DNA of 64,000 nt, from positions 1-64,000 of the forward strand of contig JACQDB010000020.1 in the NCBI GenBank assembly GCA_016201275.1, in the 5' to 3' direction. Position numbers and translations under genes: made by a program. Shown here one piece after another: positions 1-7,112 of the stretch; position 1 is the stretch's first letter, and every line of letters begins with the position of its first letter. This DNA comes from Acidobacteriota bacterium (GTDB lineage: Bacteria > Acidobacteriota > Blastocatellia > UBA7656). Below the pieces are notes generated by a model. It was not told the origin of the DNA. It was given only the letters and a program-made list of their open reading frames with translations, and did not search any database.

Positions 1-52
1 GCGAGAAAATCTCCTTGAAAAACTTGTCGTGCGGATTGGCGATGTCCGGCAT
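1..52 (-). CDS. Rpn-family PD-(D/E)XK nuclease, N-terminal fragment
   Basis: Only the first 17 codons are inside the window; the gene runs off the left edge. The translation starts MPDIANPHDKFFKEIFS, which is the usual opening of Rpn (recombination-promoting nuclease, transposase_31-like) proteins. A Shine-Dalgarno-like AGGGGG lies just before the ATG. It starts 14 bp after the stop of the upstream multifunctional beta-oxidation gene, so it is probably co-transcribed with it. The family call rests on a very short stretch. A related Rpn-like gene occurs near 58.3-59.3 kb. Confidence 0.55.
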   Translation of the reverse strand, partial: MPDIANPHDKFFKEIFS

Positions 53-66
53 CTGCAATCCCCCTT

Positions 67-2472
67 CTAATTCCTCAGCGCCTTGCCGGTCTTGAGCATA
101 TAGTGAATGCGCTCCTGCGTCTTGCGCTCCCCGCATAACGATACAAACGCCTCGCGCTCCAAGTCTAATAAATACTGCTCACTCACTAATGTCTTTCTGG
201 ATAAATTGCCGCCGGTAATCACGCTCGCCAGTTTCCTGGCAACGTGAGCATCGTACTCGGAAATAAAGCCGCCGCGTTGCATCATGTGAATCGCCAGTTT
301 GATGGTCGCCAACGCCGCCTCGCCCATCACCGGAATATCACTGCGCGGCTGCGGCTGCGTGTAGCCCTCTTTGACCATCGCCAGCGCTGTCTGTTTGGCA
401 TCTTCAATCAAGCGGTCGCGGTTCATAGAAATTTGATCGCTCGGTCGCAAAAAGCCCAACTCTTTCGCTTCGATGGCAGAGGCGGAAACTTTCCCTGCGG
501 CCAGAGTTTCCGATACTTTTTTGAGGCGCGGGAATAAATCTTCATCGGGCGCAGCGCCTGCTGTCGCACGCATCACCATCTCTTTTGTGCCACCACCTGC
601 CGGAATCAAGCCAACCCCAATCTCGACCAAACCCATGTAGGTTTCGCCAGCCGCACGCGCTTTATCACCATGCATAGCGATTTCGCAACCGCCTCCCAAA
701 GCCATTCCCATAGGCGCTGTCACTGTAGGTTTGTCCGAATATCGCAAACTCATTACGGCGTTTTGCAATTGCCTGACCGACAGCGCGATGTCGTCCCACT
801 CGCCTTCCTGTATGCCTAACAATAACATCATGATGTTTGCGCCTACGGAAAAATTATCGCTTTGATTGCCGACTACCAACGCGTCGAAATTCGCGCCGAC
901 CTCTTTCACCGCAAAGTTCAACATCGCCACGGTGTCGCCACCTATAGCATTCATCTTCGAGTGAAATTCCAGACAGACAACGCCATCGCCTAGGTCTATC
1001 AACGACGCCCCGGCGTTTTTCTTGATGACCTTCTCGCGTTCTTTCAGTGCCTTCAAAAGGATGATGCCTGGTCGCGGTGTAATCTCTAGGTATTCGCCAC
1101 TCGCAACATCAAAGTAGAAGTCGCGGCCATCGCGCTTGTCATAAAAACTCTTTTTGCCAGAGGCTAAAAGTTTTTCAGCAATCAACGGAATCGGCATTCC
1201 TTCATCGCGCATTCGCGCTACACTTTTTTCCACACCTATCGCGTCCCACAATTCAAAAGTGCCAAGCTCGAAATTGAAGCCCCACTTCACAGCGTTGTCT
1301 AAATTCACTATGTCGTCGGCAATTTCCGGAATGCGATTCGCCGTGTAAATCAAATTCTGACTCGTCGTCTTCCACAAGAATTGCCCTACGCGATCATCCT
1401 TATAAATCAAGGCGCGAATGCGTTCGGCAGCCGTAGCGAGTGGTTTCGCTGCTTCGATGGATGGCGCAGAAAATTTCTCTGCGGCCTTGTACTCCATCGT
1501 CTTGTAGTCCAGCACTTGAAATTCTGTCTTGCCGCCTTCGCCTCTGGTCTTTTTATAAAAACCCTGTCCGGCTTTGTTGCCCGTCCAGCCGCGCTTCACC
1601 AGGTCGCGCAGGAAATCAGGCGCTTGCAAAGCTTCGCGGCGTTCGTCATTCGGCACGGCTTTGTAGAGATTGTCTGCAACGTAGAGCGACACGTCCAAGC
1701 CGACAATATCCGTAGTTCTGAAGCTCGCGGATTTCGGGCGACCGATGAGCGGCCCGGTCATCGCATCAACTTCTTCAACCGTGTAGTCACCTTCAAGCAT
1801 GACGTTGATGGTGTTCAATGAACTGAAGGTAGCGATGCGATTGGCTATGAAGTTCGGCGTGTCTTTGGCAAACACTACACCTTTGCCCAAGCGTTTGTCA
1901 CAGAAATCAGCGATGAAATTTACGACTTCGTTTTTGGTGTCCGGCGTGGCAATCACTTCGAGAAGTTTCAAGTAACGTGGCGGATTGAAAAAGTGTGTGC
2001 CTAAAAAGTGCGCTCGAAAATCATCGGAGCGGCCTTCGCTCATCGCTGTGATCGAAATGCCGGAGGTGTTTGAACTGACGATAGCGCCGGGTTTGCGAAC
2101 CCTTTCCAATTTCTCAAACAGGCCGCGCTTGATGTCCAGATTTTCGATTACCGCTTCGATAAGCCAATCGGCTTTGCCAGCTTTTTCAAGGTCATCGTCA
2201 AAATTTCCAGTGGTTATTAAGCCGACCAACGATGGAGAAAAAAAGGCGGCGGGTTTGATCTTTTTTGCTGCTTCGAGTCCGGCATTGGCGAGGCGGTTGC
2301 GTACCGGCCTGCTGTCAAGCGTCAAGCCTTTGGCCTCTTCATCTTTGGTCAAAGTTTTCGGCGCAATGTCTAACAGCAAAACTTCTATGCCGGCGTTTGC
2401 CAGATGCGCGGCGATCTGCGCCCCCATAGTCCCAGCGCCCAGCACCGCCGCTTTTTCAATCTTATAGCTCAC
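67..2472 (-). CDS. fadN: 3-hydroxyacyl-CoA dehydrogenase / enoyl-CoA hydratase (FadN/FadB-type)
   Basis: This 801-aa protein should carry out the hydration and NAD-dependent dehydrogenation steps of fatty-acid beta-oxidation in the cytosol. The N-terminus is a Rossmann fold with the dinucleotide motif VLGAGTMGAQIA at residues 9-20, followed by the 3HCDH region (HFFNPP near residue 160) and a second 3HCDH-like segment (VGQFLWKTT). The C-terminal part contains the crotonase-type stretch ALGGGCEIAMHGD. The dehydrogenase-first order and length match Bacillus FadN rather than E. coli FadB, where the hydratase comes first. The start is GTG, supported by GGAGGA about 8 bp upstream. It lies in a block with an acyl-CoA ligase and a TetR regulator, which supports a fatty-acid degradation role. 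The thiolase and acyl-CoA dehydrogenase partners are not in the window. Confidence 0.9.
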   Translation of the reverse strand: MSYKIEKAAVLGAGTMGAQIAAHLANAGIEVLLLDIAPKTLTKDEEAKGLTLDSRPVRNRLANAGLEAAKKIKPAAFFSPSLVGLITTGNFDDDLEKAGKADWLIEAVIENLDIKRGLFEKLERVRKPGAIVSSNTSGISITAMSEGRSDDFRAHFLGTHFFNPPRYLKLLEVIATPDTKNEVVNFIADFCDKRLGKGVVFAKDTPNFIANRIATFSSLNTINVMLEGDYTVEEVDAMTGPLIGRPKSASFRTTDIVGLDVSLYVADNLYKAVPNDERREALQAPDFLRDLVKRGWTGNKAGQGFYKKTRGEGGKTEFQVLDYKTMEYKAAEKFSAPSIEAAKPLATAAERIRALIYKDDRVGQFLWKTTSQNLIYTANRIPEIADDIVNLDNAVKWGFNFELGTFELWDAIGVEKSVARMRDEGMPIPLIAEKLLASGKKSFYDKRDGRDFYFDVASGEYLEITPRPGIILLKALKEREKVIKKNAGASLIDLGDGVVCLEFHSKMNAIGGDTVAMLNFAVKEVGANFDALVVGNQSDNFSVGANIMMLLLGIQEGEWDDIALSVRQLQNAVMSLRYSDKPTVTAPMGMALGGGCEIAMHGDKARAAGETYMGLVEIGVGLIPAGGGTKEMVMRATAGAAPDEDLFPRLKKVSETLAAGKVSASAIEAKELGFLRPSDQISMNRDRLIEDAKQTALAMVKEGYTQPQPRSDIPVMGEAALATIKLAIHMMQRGGFISEYDAHVARKLASVITGGNLSRKTLVSEQYLLDLEREAFVSLCGERKTQERIHYMLKTGKALRN

Positions 2473-2536
2473 CTTTTCTTCCTCCGTGTTGAATGCCTTG
2501 AAAAAATCGTCTGAGAAAAGCGGGAAGAAATATCAT

Positions 2537-2595
2537 ATCGTTGAGAAGCGGTCTCGAACCGCTAGGCTGGCGATCAGAGACCGCTTCTCAACGAT
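2537..2595. repeat. 19-bp-arm palindrome, hairpin of the dispersed GTTGAG-GCGGTC family
   Basis: Perfect inverted repeat: arms 2537-2555 and 2577-2595 around a 21-bp loop. It lies in the 327-bp spacer between fadN and the SnoaL-like gene. The arm sequence ATCGTTGAGAAGCGGTCTC resembles the centre of the MITE-like elements at 11749 and 48017 but lacks their terminal ends. An 11-kDa reading frame across the spacer (2574-2849) is not believable, as it only translates repeats. Confidence 0.7.
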
Positions 2596-2667
2596 AAATA
2601 TAAAATTTTATTTTCTTCCCCTTCCTTAACTATAGGCGTTAAGAAAAAGTTTTCTTCTGAAACGACC

Positions 2668-2752
2668 TGTACGGGCGACCCTGCGGTGGTTGCCCCTTGG
2701 TGAAATCCCTTGGCTTTGGAGAAGGGGCGACCCTGCGGTGGTCGCCCGTACA
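2668..2752. repeat. inverted repeat with GTACGGGCGACC ends
   Basis: The ends TGTACGGGCGACC (2668-2680) and GGTCGCCCGTACA (2740-2752) are perfectly complementary over 13 bp, and the motif CGACCCTGCGGTGGT occurs twice inside. A related hairpin with the same GTACGGGCGACCACCGCAGGG core is found at 47565-47613. It fills the rest of the fadN upstream spacer. I see no gene here. Confidence 0.65.
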
Positions 2753-2799
2753 AGGCTGCGGTTGATTTCTCCAGAAAAACATTTTCGTAAAAGCTAACT

Positions 2800-3162
2800 T
2801 TATATTTCGTTGTAATGAGACACCGACCGATAAGCTTTGCCCTCTTCATTCAAGAAGAAGACCTCTGCCGATAACTTCCCTAACACCGCTTTGTAATAAA
2901 TCGTGATGCTCTCCATGCTCGACAGCACCTCTATGAGTTCAAAATGCAAATCCGGCAAACGCGACAACCCTAATGCCCAAAACTCTCTCACCTGGTCCTT
3001 GCCTTGCAATCTTCCCGAAGGTTCATTCATCGCTCGGACTATGAACGGCGTGGTCAATTCAATGTCATCCGTGTAGTGACTCAAAATTTTTTCCAGGTCG
3101 TGCGCGTTCCATGCTGCAACCCATTCTTGAGCAAATTGTCTGGCCTCAACTGTGGTAATCAA
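2800..3162 (-). CDS. SnoaL/NTF2-like small protein
   Basis: A 120-aa protein with the NTF2-like pattern: an N-terminal helix ending AAWNAHDLEKILSHYTDD, then F-x-G/L-x-G-K-D-Q-V-R-E-FW and a curved sheet (LHFELIEVL). Such proteins bind small hydrophobic molecules or act as polyketide-type cyclases or isomerases; the substrate here is unknown. The start is TTG, preceded by a strong GGAGGTGGAG, with no nearby ATG. It starts 21 bp after the acyl-CoA ligase stop and is likely in the same transcript, so an acyl-related substrate is an inference from position only. Confidence 0.75.
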   Translation of the reverse strand: MITTVEARQFAQEWVAAWNAHDLEKILSHYTDDIELTTPFIVRAMNEPSGRLQGKDQVREFWALGLSRLPDLHFELIEVLSSMESITIYYKAVLGKLSAEVFFLNEEGKAYRSVSHYNEI

Positions 3163-3183
3163 ACTCCACCTCCGTACTTTGAT

Positions 3184-5007
3184 TTACACTGCGACCATTC
3201 GTTCGCCGGTTTCGGCATACAACTTGTCAATCACCTCGGCATACTTGGTCTCAATAATTTTTCGACGCGGTTTCAGAGTCGGCGTCAACTCGCCCGATTC
3301 GGCGGTCATCTCTTTACTCAGCAGAGCGATTTTTTTGATGCGTTCGTACTTCGCTGTCTCTTGCGTGAATTTGTCAATCTGGCGCTGTAGCAAATCTATA
3401 ATCTTCGCATTGCTCAATAACTCATCGTCGCTGCCATAGCGTATGCCTTTCATCTCGGCATAGCTTTTGACCAGTTCCAGATTCGGCACAATCAAGGCCG
3501 CGACGAATTTGCGATTGTTGCCGATGACGACGACCTGAGAAACGAAGCGGCTCGATTTGATTAAACTTTCGAGCGGTTGCGGCGCGACATATTTGCCGCC
3601 GCTGGTCTTCAACAAATCTTTCTTGCGGTCGGTGATGGATAAAAAGCCATCGTCATCGAATTGCCCTATATCGCCGGTGCGAAACCAGCCGTCTTCGGTA
3701 AACGATTCCTGATTGATCTCCGGGCGATGATAATAGCCCTGCATCACGGTTTTGCCTTTAACTAAAATTTCACCGTCTTCGGCAATCTTGACGCTGACGC
3801 CATCAATCACGCGCCCGACCGTGCCTATGCGATTGTGCGCCTCGGTATTGCAGGTCATCGAAGGCGAAGTTTCGGTCAACCCATAGCCCTGCAAAATCAA
3901 TATCCCCGCGCCGTAAAAGGCATAAGCGATTTCCGAAGCCAACGGCGCGCCGCCGGAAATAAACGCACGCACGCGTCCGCCCATCGCCGCACGCCATTTT
4001 GTGAACACCAGCGCATCGGCAATTTTATGTTGCAGCGCGAGCCACGCGCTGATATTCAAGCCTCGGTCTTTTCTCTCCGCCCAACGCTTGCCAATGCCCA
4101 GCGACCATAGAAAAATCTGCCGCTTGGGAAAGCCTGCCGCCAAACCTTTTTCAACAATGCGTGCATAAAACTTTTCAAACATACGCGGCACACTGGTCAT
4201 CACCGTCGGCTGCACTTCGGCAAGATTGGCGGCGACTGTATCAATGCTTTCGGCGTAGGCGATGACGGTGGCGCAATGCACATAGAGATACCATACGGCG
4301 CGCTCGAAGATGTGCGAAAACGGTAAGAAGGTCAACGCCACATCCTCATATTTATCCAACGCCAACCATTCATATACATTCAAAACATTGACCGTCAAAT
4401 TTTCATGCGAAAGCATCACGCCTTTCGGATCGCCTGTCGTACCGGAGGTATAAATCAAGGTCGCCAAGGCTTCAGGCTTCACGCTTTTCCACAGGCTTTC
4501 ATACAAATTCGGTTGACTCTGAAACACGACTCGCCCTTTGTCGGTCAACTCTTCCGCATTGAAGACGCTGGCAGATTTTTTTTCTTCCGCCAATGAATCG
4601 AAGGAAAAAATGAATTCCAAAGACGGCACACGCTCGCGCAATGCCAACGCTTCATACAGAAAATCTGTGGAGATAAAAATCGCCCGCGTCTTGGCATCGT
4701 TCAAAATGTACTCGACGTTATGCCGCGATTGCGTGGTGTAGATCGGCACATCCACTGCGCCCAGCGCCAGTATAGCTAAATCGGCGACGTTCCATTCCGG
4801 GCGATTCTCCGACCAGATGGCAATCTTGTCGCCCTGACGTATGCCCAAATCATAAAGTCCCAACGCCAGTTCGCGCACCCGCTGCGCCATCTCGCCAAAG
4901 GTCAGCGACTGCCACTCAGCGGCTTTTTTAAAGCGCAACAATTCCCTGTCGCGGTGGCATTCGACCGCACCGTTGAAGAGTTCGTTTAAGGTCGTTGGCT
5001 GATTCAT
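3184..5007 (-). CDS. fadD: long-chain fatty acid--CoA ligase (AMP-forming)
   Basis: A 607-aa member of the adenylate-forming superfamily, expected to activate long-chain fatty acids to acyl-CoA via an acyl-adenylate. The P-loop-like motif ATLIYTSGTTGDPKGVMLSH is clear near residue 190. The ANL motifs GYGLTET and GWFRTGDIG, the linker ITDRKKDLLKTSGGKYVAP and a C-terminal swivelling domain are present. The length fits the FAA1-like long-chain group seen in Thermus and actinobacteria. It sits downstream of the TetR/FadR-like regulator and upstream of the SnoaL-like and fadN genes, forming a fatty-acid degradation block. A 17-bp-arm hairpin separates it from the regulator gene and might tune readthrough. 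Confidence 0.92.
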   Translation of the reverse strand: MNQPTTLNELFNGAVECHRDRELLRFKKAAEWQSLTFGEMAQRVRELALGLYDLGIRQGDKIAIWSENRPEWNVADLAILALGAVDVPIYTTQSRHNVEYILNDAKTRAIFISTDFLYEALALRERVPSLEFIFSFDSLAEEKKSASVFNAEELTDKGRVVFQSQPNLYESLWKSVKPEALATLIYTSGTTGDPKGVMLSHENLTVNVLNVYEWLALDKYEDVALTFLPFSHIFERAVWYLYVHCATVIAYAESIDTVAANLAEVQPTVMTSVPRMFEKFYARIVEKGLAAGFPKRQIFLWSLGIGKRWAERKDRGLNISAWLALQHKIADALVFTKWRAAMGGRVRAFISGGAPLASEIAYAFYGAGILILQGYGLTETSPSMTCNTEAHNRIGTVGRVIDGVSVKIAEDGEILVKGKTVMQGYYHRPEINQESFTEDGWFRTGDIGQFDDDGFLSITDRKKDLLKTSGGKYVAPQPLESLIKSSRFVSQVVVIGNNRKFVAALIVPNLELVKSYAEMKGIRYGSDDELLSNAKIIDLLQRQIDKFTQETAKYERIKKIALLSKEMTAESGELTPTLKPRRKIIETKYAEVIDKLYAETGERMVAV

Positions 5008-5017
5008 GATTAGTCCG

Positions 5018-5080
5018 TAGTCAGTAGTCCTTAGTCCGTAGTCGTCAGCATTGAACTTTTATGCTAAGGACTACTGACTA
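5018..5080. repeat. 17-bp-arm hairpin between regulator and fadD
   Basis: TAGTCAGTAGTCCTTAG (5018-5034) is the exact reverse complement of 5064-5080. The right arm includes the TetR stop codon. There is no U-run, so it is more likely an RNA-processing or attenuating hairpin, or a remnant repeat, than a classical terminator. Confidence 0.6.
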
Positions 5081-5689
5081 GCGGCGCGTGACGCCGTTCA
5101 AAAACACATCAATCACCGGTTCAGCGGTTGAAATCAAGCTATAGCGTTTGTGCGCCAGCACCCAGTTGGTCACCATTTCGTCGAGCGCGCCGAACAAAAT
5201 CTTGGCGACAATTCTGGTTTTCAACTCTTTGCGAAAGAGGCCACGGCGCTGGCCTTCTTCGATGACGCCGCCAATCAAATCCAGATACTCGGTGACTTTG
5301 GTAGCCGAAAACTGTTCCATAAATTTTATCGAAGAGCGCAACTCGACTTGAAAGACGATGGCCAGGTCGCGATCACGGGCGTACATTTCCAGATGGCCTT
5401 CAACTAGGCGACGCAACTTTTCCGCCGGGTCATCCAATTCCGCCAGCACCGTGCGCGCCTGGGTCAGCGCCTGCTCGGTAACGTGGTTGAATATCGAAAC
5501 CAGTATATCGTCTTTGTTTTTGAAATAGAGATAGACCGTGCCATCGGCGACCCCCGCTTCTCTGGCCACATCGGCGACCTTGGAATAGAAGAAGCCGCCT
5601 TTGGCAAACACCTTAATGGCAGCGCGCAGGATGGCTTCGTACTTGCCGTTGGTCTTCTCTTTCGTTGCTGCTTTTTTTAATGATGACAT
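5078..5689 (-). CDS. fadR: TetR/AcrR-family regulator, FadR-like
   Basis: A 203-aa TetR-type repressor. The N-terminal helix-turn-helix reads KVADVAREAGVADGTVYLYF followed by KNKDDIL, the strongly conserved TetR operator-binding unit. The C-terminal ligand domain is typical of fatty-acid-responsive members, which release DNA on binding long-chain acyl-CoA. I chose the ATG at 5689 (MSSLKKAATKEK) rather than an upstream start at 5716, because the latter would place the coding sequence across a palindromic operator. The regulator heads the fatty-acid degradation block, so it probably represses itself and fadD-fadN. The gene symbol reflects the Bacillus/Thermus FadR analogy, not E. coli FadR. Confidence 0.82.
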   Translation of the reverse strand: MSSLKKAATKEKTNGKYEAILRAAIKVFAKGGFFYSKVADVAREAGVADGTVYLYFKNKDDILVSIFNHVTEQALTQARTVLAELDDPAEKLRRLVEGHLEMYARDRDLAIVFQVELRSSIKFMEQFSATKVTEYLDLIGGVIEEGQRRGLFRKELKTRIVAKILFGALDEMVTNWVLAHKRYSLISTAEPVIDVFLNGVTRR

Positions 5690-5701
5690 AATATAAAAAA
5701 A

Positions 5702-5719
5702 TGAATGATGGTTCATTCA
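5702..5719. promoter_or_regulatory. FadR-type operator palindrome
   Basis: TGAATGA-TGGT-TCATTCA is a perfect 7-4-7 palindrome 13 bp upstream of the chosen start of the TetR-family gene. It has the length and half-sites of the operator known for Bacillus and Thermus FadR (TGAATGA-N4-TCATTCA). Its position implies autorepression and control of the downstream fatty-acid genes. Confidence 0.75.
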
Positions 5720-5929
5720 TCACCTGACGATTCAGTTTTACGCTAGATAGAGATTTCTTGCAAGTCGTTTTTGTTTAGGTGGTGGGGCAAAGGGGTGAGC
5801 GGTTCAGCGTACAAGCTTCAGCTTGCCTTTCTAAAGCTGCAACCTAAAGAGTGAATGCTAAACCTGATATTTTCCGACTGACCCGCTAACTTTATAGCGA
5901 ATTTCATTTGCCCGACCTACGACACCTGG

Positions 5930-5958
5930 TTGAGAGGCGGTCGGTGACCGCCCCTCAA
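5930..5958. repeat. short palindrome in the 5.7-6.0 kb spacer
   Basis: TTGAGaGGCGGTC and GACCGCCcCTCAA form a compact hairpin with a GGT loop. It resembles the core of the dispersed palindrome family (2537, 11749, 48017). Apart from this and the operator at 5702, I see nothing in the roughly 300-bp spacer 5690-5998. Confidence 0.55.
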
Positions 5959-5998
5959 CTCATCGCCCACCTCGGCAAGCTGCTATAAACCTACTTCG

Positions 5999-6745
5999 TT
6001 ACGAGCGCTGCCAATATATCCCCGTCCAATCAATCTGTCTGATCTCATTGCTTATGCCCTGTGTCTTTCTGTAGTCATCCACGGCTCGGCGACAATTCGG
6101 AATCGCCCCGTAATCATCCACGATTAAGTAGCCCCCGCTAGATAGCTTTGGGTATAGATGTACTAGCGCCTCCATAGTTGATTCGTACATATCCCCGTCT
6201 AAACGTATGAGGGCTAACTGTTCGACCGGTGCGTTTGGTAAAGTATCGCGGAACCATCCTTCCAAGAATCGCACTTGGTCATCAAGCAGATCATACTTCG
6301 CGAAGTTTGATTTCACTTGGTCAAGCGGCACCGCAAGCTCTTTGAATTCATGATGGCGATCTGCTGCATCGGCTGGATACTTTTCAGAGTTCGGAGTTGG
6401 CAAGCCTTGAAAAGAGTCTGCAACCCACACGAACCGATCTTTCACAGCATAGGCTTTCAGTATGGCTCTCATAAAAATTGTTGCTCCACCACGCCACACG
6501 CCAGTCTCTATCAGGTCACCAGGAACGCCTCTGGCCAGCATTTCTTCTACGCAGAATTGCAGATTATTGAGTCGCTTCATGCCAATCATAGTGTGAGCGT
6601 AAGTGGGCCAGTCTCGCCCCTCCAACCGTTTGGCTTCATCGAACGGCTCAAACTGTAGATTCGGTTTTTCCTCAACGTCGGCATAGATTAGACCGATAAG
6701 GCATTTTTTCATTAAGTCTAGATACAAGTCTTTAGTGCTTCGCAT
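5999..6745 (-). CDS. TylF/MycF-family O-methyltransferase
   Basis: A 248-aa SAM-dependent methyltransferase of the macrocin-O-methyltransferase family. Members methylate sugar hydroxyls of macrolides or of surface polysaccharides. SAM motif I is IETGVWRGGATIFMRAIL, followed by VWVADSFQGLP. The Mg-binding acidic residues are seen in LIRLDGDMYEST and IVDDYGAIP. The start is placed at MRSTKDLYLDLMKK, where family similarity begins; an ATG at 6835 would add 30 unusual residues, and neither has a good ribosome site. No glycosyltransferase or antibiotic genes are nearby, so the substrate is unknown. An attC-like structure lies just upstream, so cassette-type acquisition is possible. Confidence 0.8.
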   Translation of the reverse strand: MRSTKDLYLDLMKKCLIGLIYADVEEKPNLQFEPFDEAKRLEGRDWPTYAHTMIGMKRLNNLQFCVEEMLARGVPGDLIETGVWRGGATIFMRAILKAYAVKDRFVWVADSFQGLPTPNSEKYPADAADRHHEFKELAVPLDQVKSNFAKYDLLDDQVRFLEGWFRDTLPNAPVEQLALIRLDGDMYESTMEALVHLYPKLSSGGYLIVDDYGAIPNCRRAVDDYRKTQGISNEIRQIDWTGIYWQRS

Positions 6746-6845
6746 GGCTGATAGCTTAACAGTTGCTTGCACACCCGCAAGCAACGATTTGCTTGTCTGT
6801 ACAGAGCAAAACTGTAGGTCAAAGCCACTACACATAAGAGCGTAA

Positions 6846-6949
6846 CCTCTAACGCGGAATTGACGCGGCGCGTTGAAGCCAGTTCATTTCGCCTACGCAA
6901 TCCATGTAAAACTCGCGTACTGCGCTCTGCCGCTTGGAAGAGTTAGACG
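6846..6949. other. attC-like imperfect palindrome upstream of the methyltransferase
   Basis: TCTAAC near 6848 and GTTAGAC near 6942 form complementary ends, with inner GCGGC and GCCGC blocks, a layout similar to integron attC sites. Only the right core fits GTTRRRY strictly; the left core has one mismatch. This is a weak call made by eye. The rest of the 367-bp spacer 6746-7112 shows no gene. Confidence 0.25.
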
Positions 6950-7112
6950 GCTTCGCCAAGTTTCGTTGAGTTCATTGTTCTTGATGAGCCTGCTGACTTT
7001 GAAATGTTAATCAATTGCGCTTTCCTCGCAGCCAACCACTCAACCAAGCTCTCACTCCCTGACTTGCACAATTTTCTGGCTCGAATGCAAAAGCCTCGGT
7101 TGATTTGCTAAG

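Noticed and set aside
1381..1821. long plus-strand frames opposite fadN (also at 36524-37171, 52188-52976, 14033-14533, 61272-61640)
   Set aside because: They lie wholly antisense to well conserved genes and are low-complexity shadows of codon bias.
2574..2849. 91-residue minus-strand reading frame in the fadN upstream spacer
   Set aside because: It translates two inverted repeats and overlaps the better supported SnoaL-like gene; no ribosome site or family.
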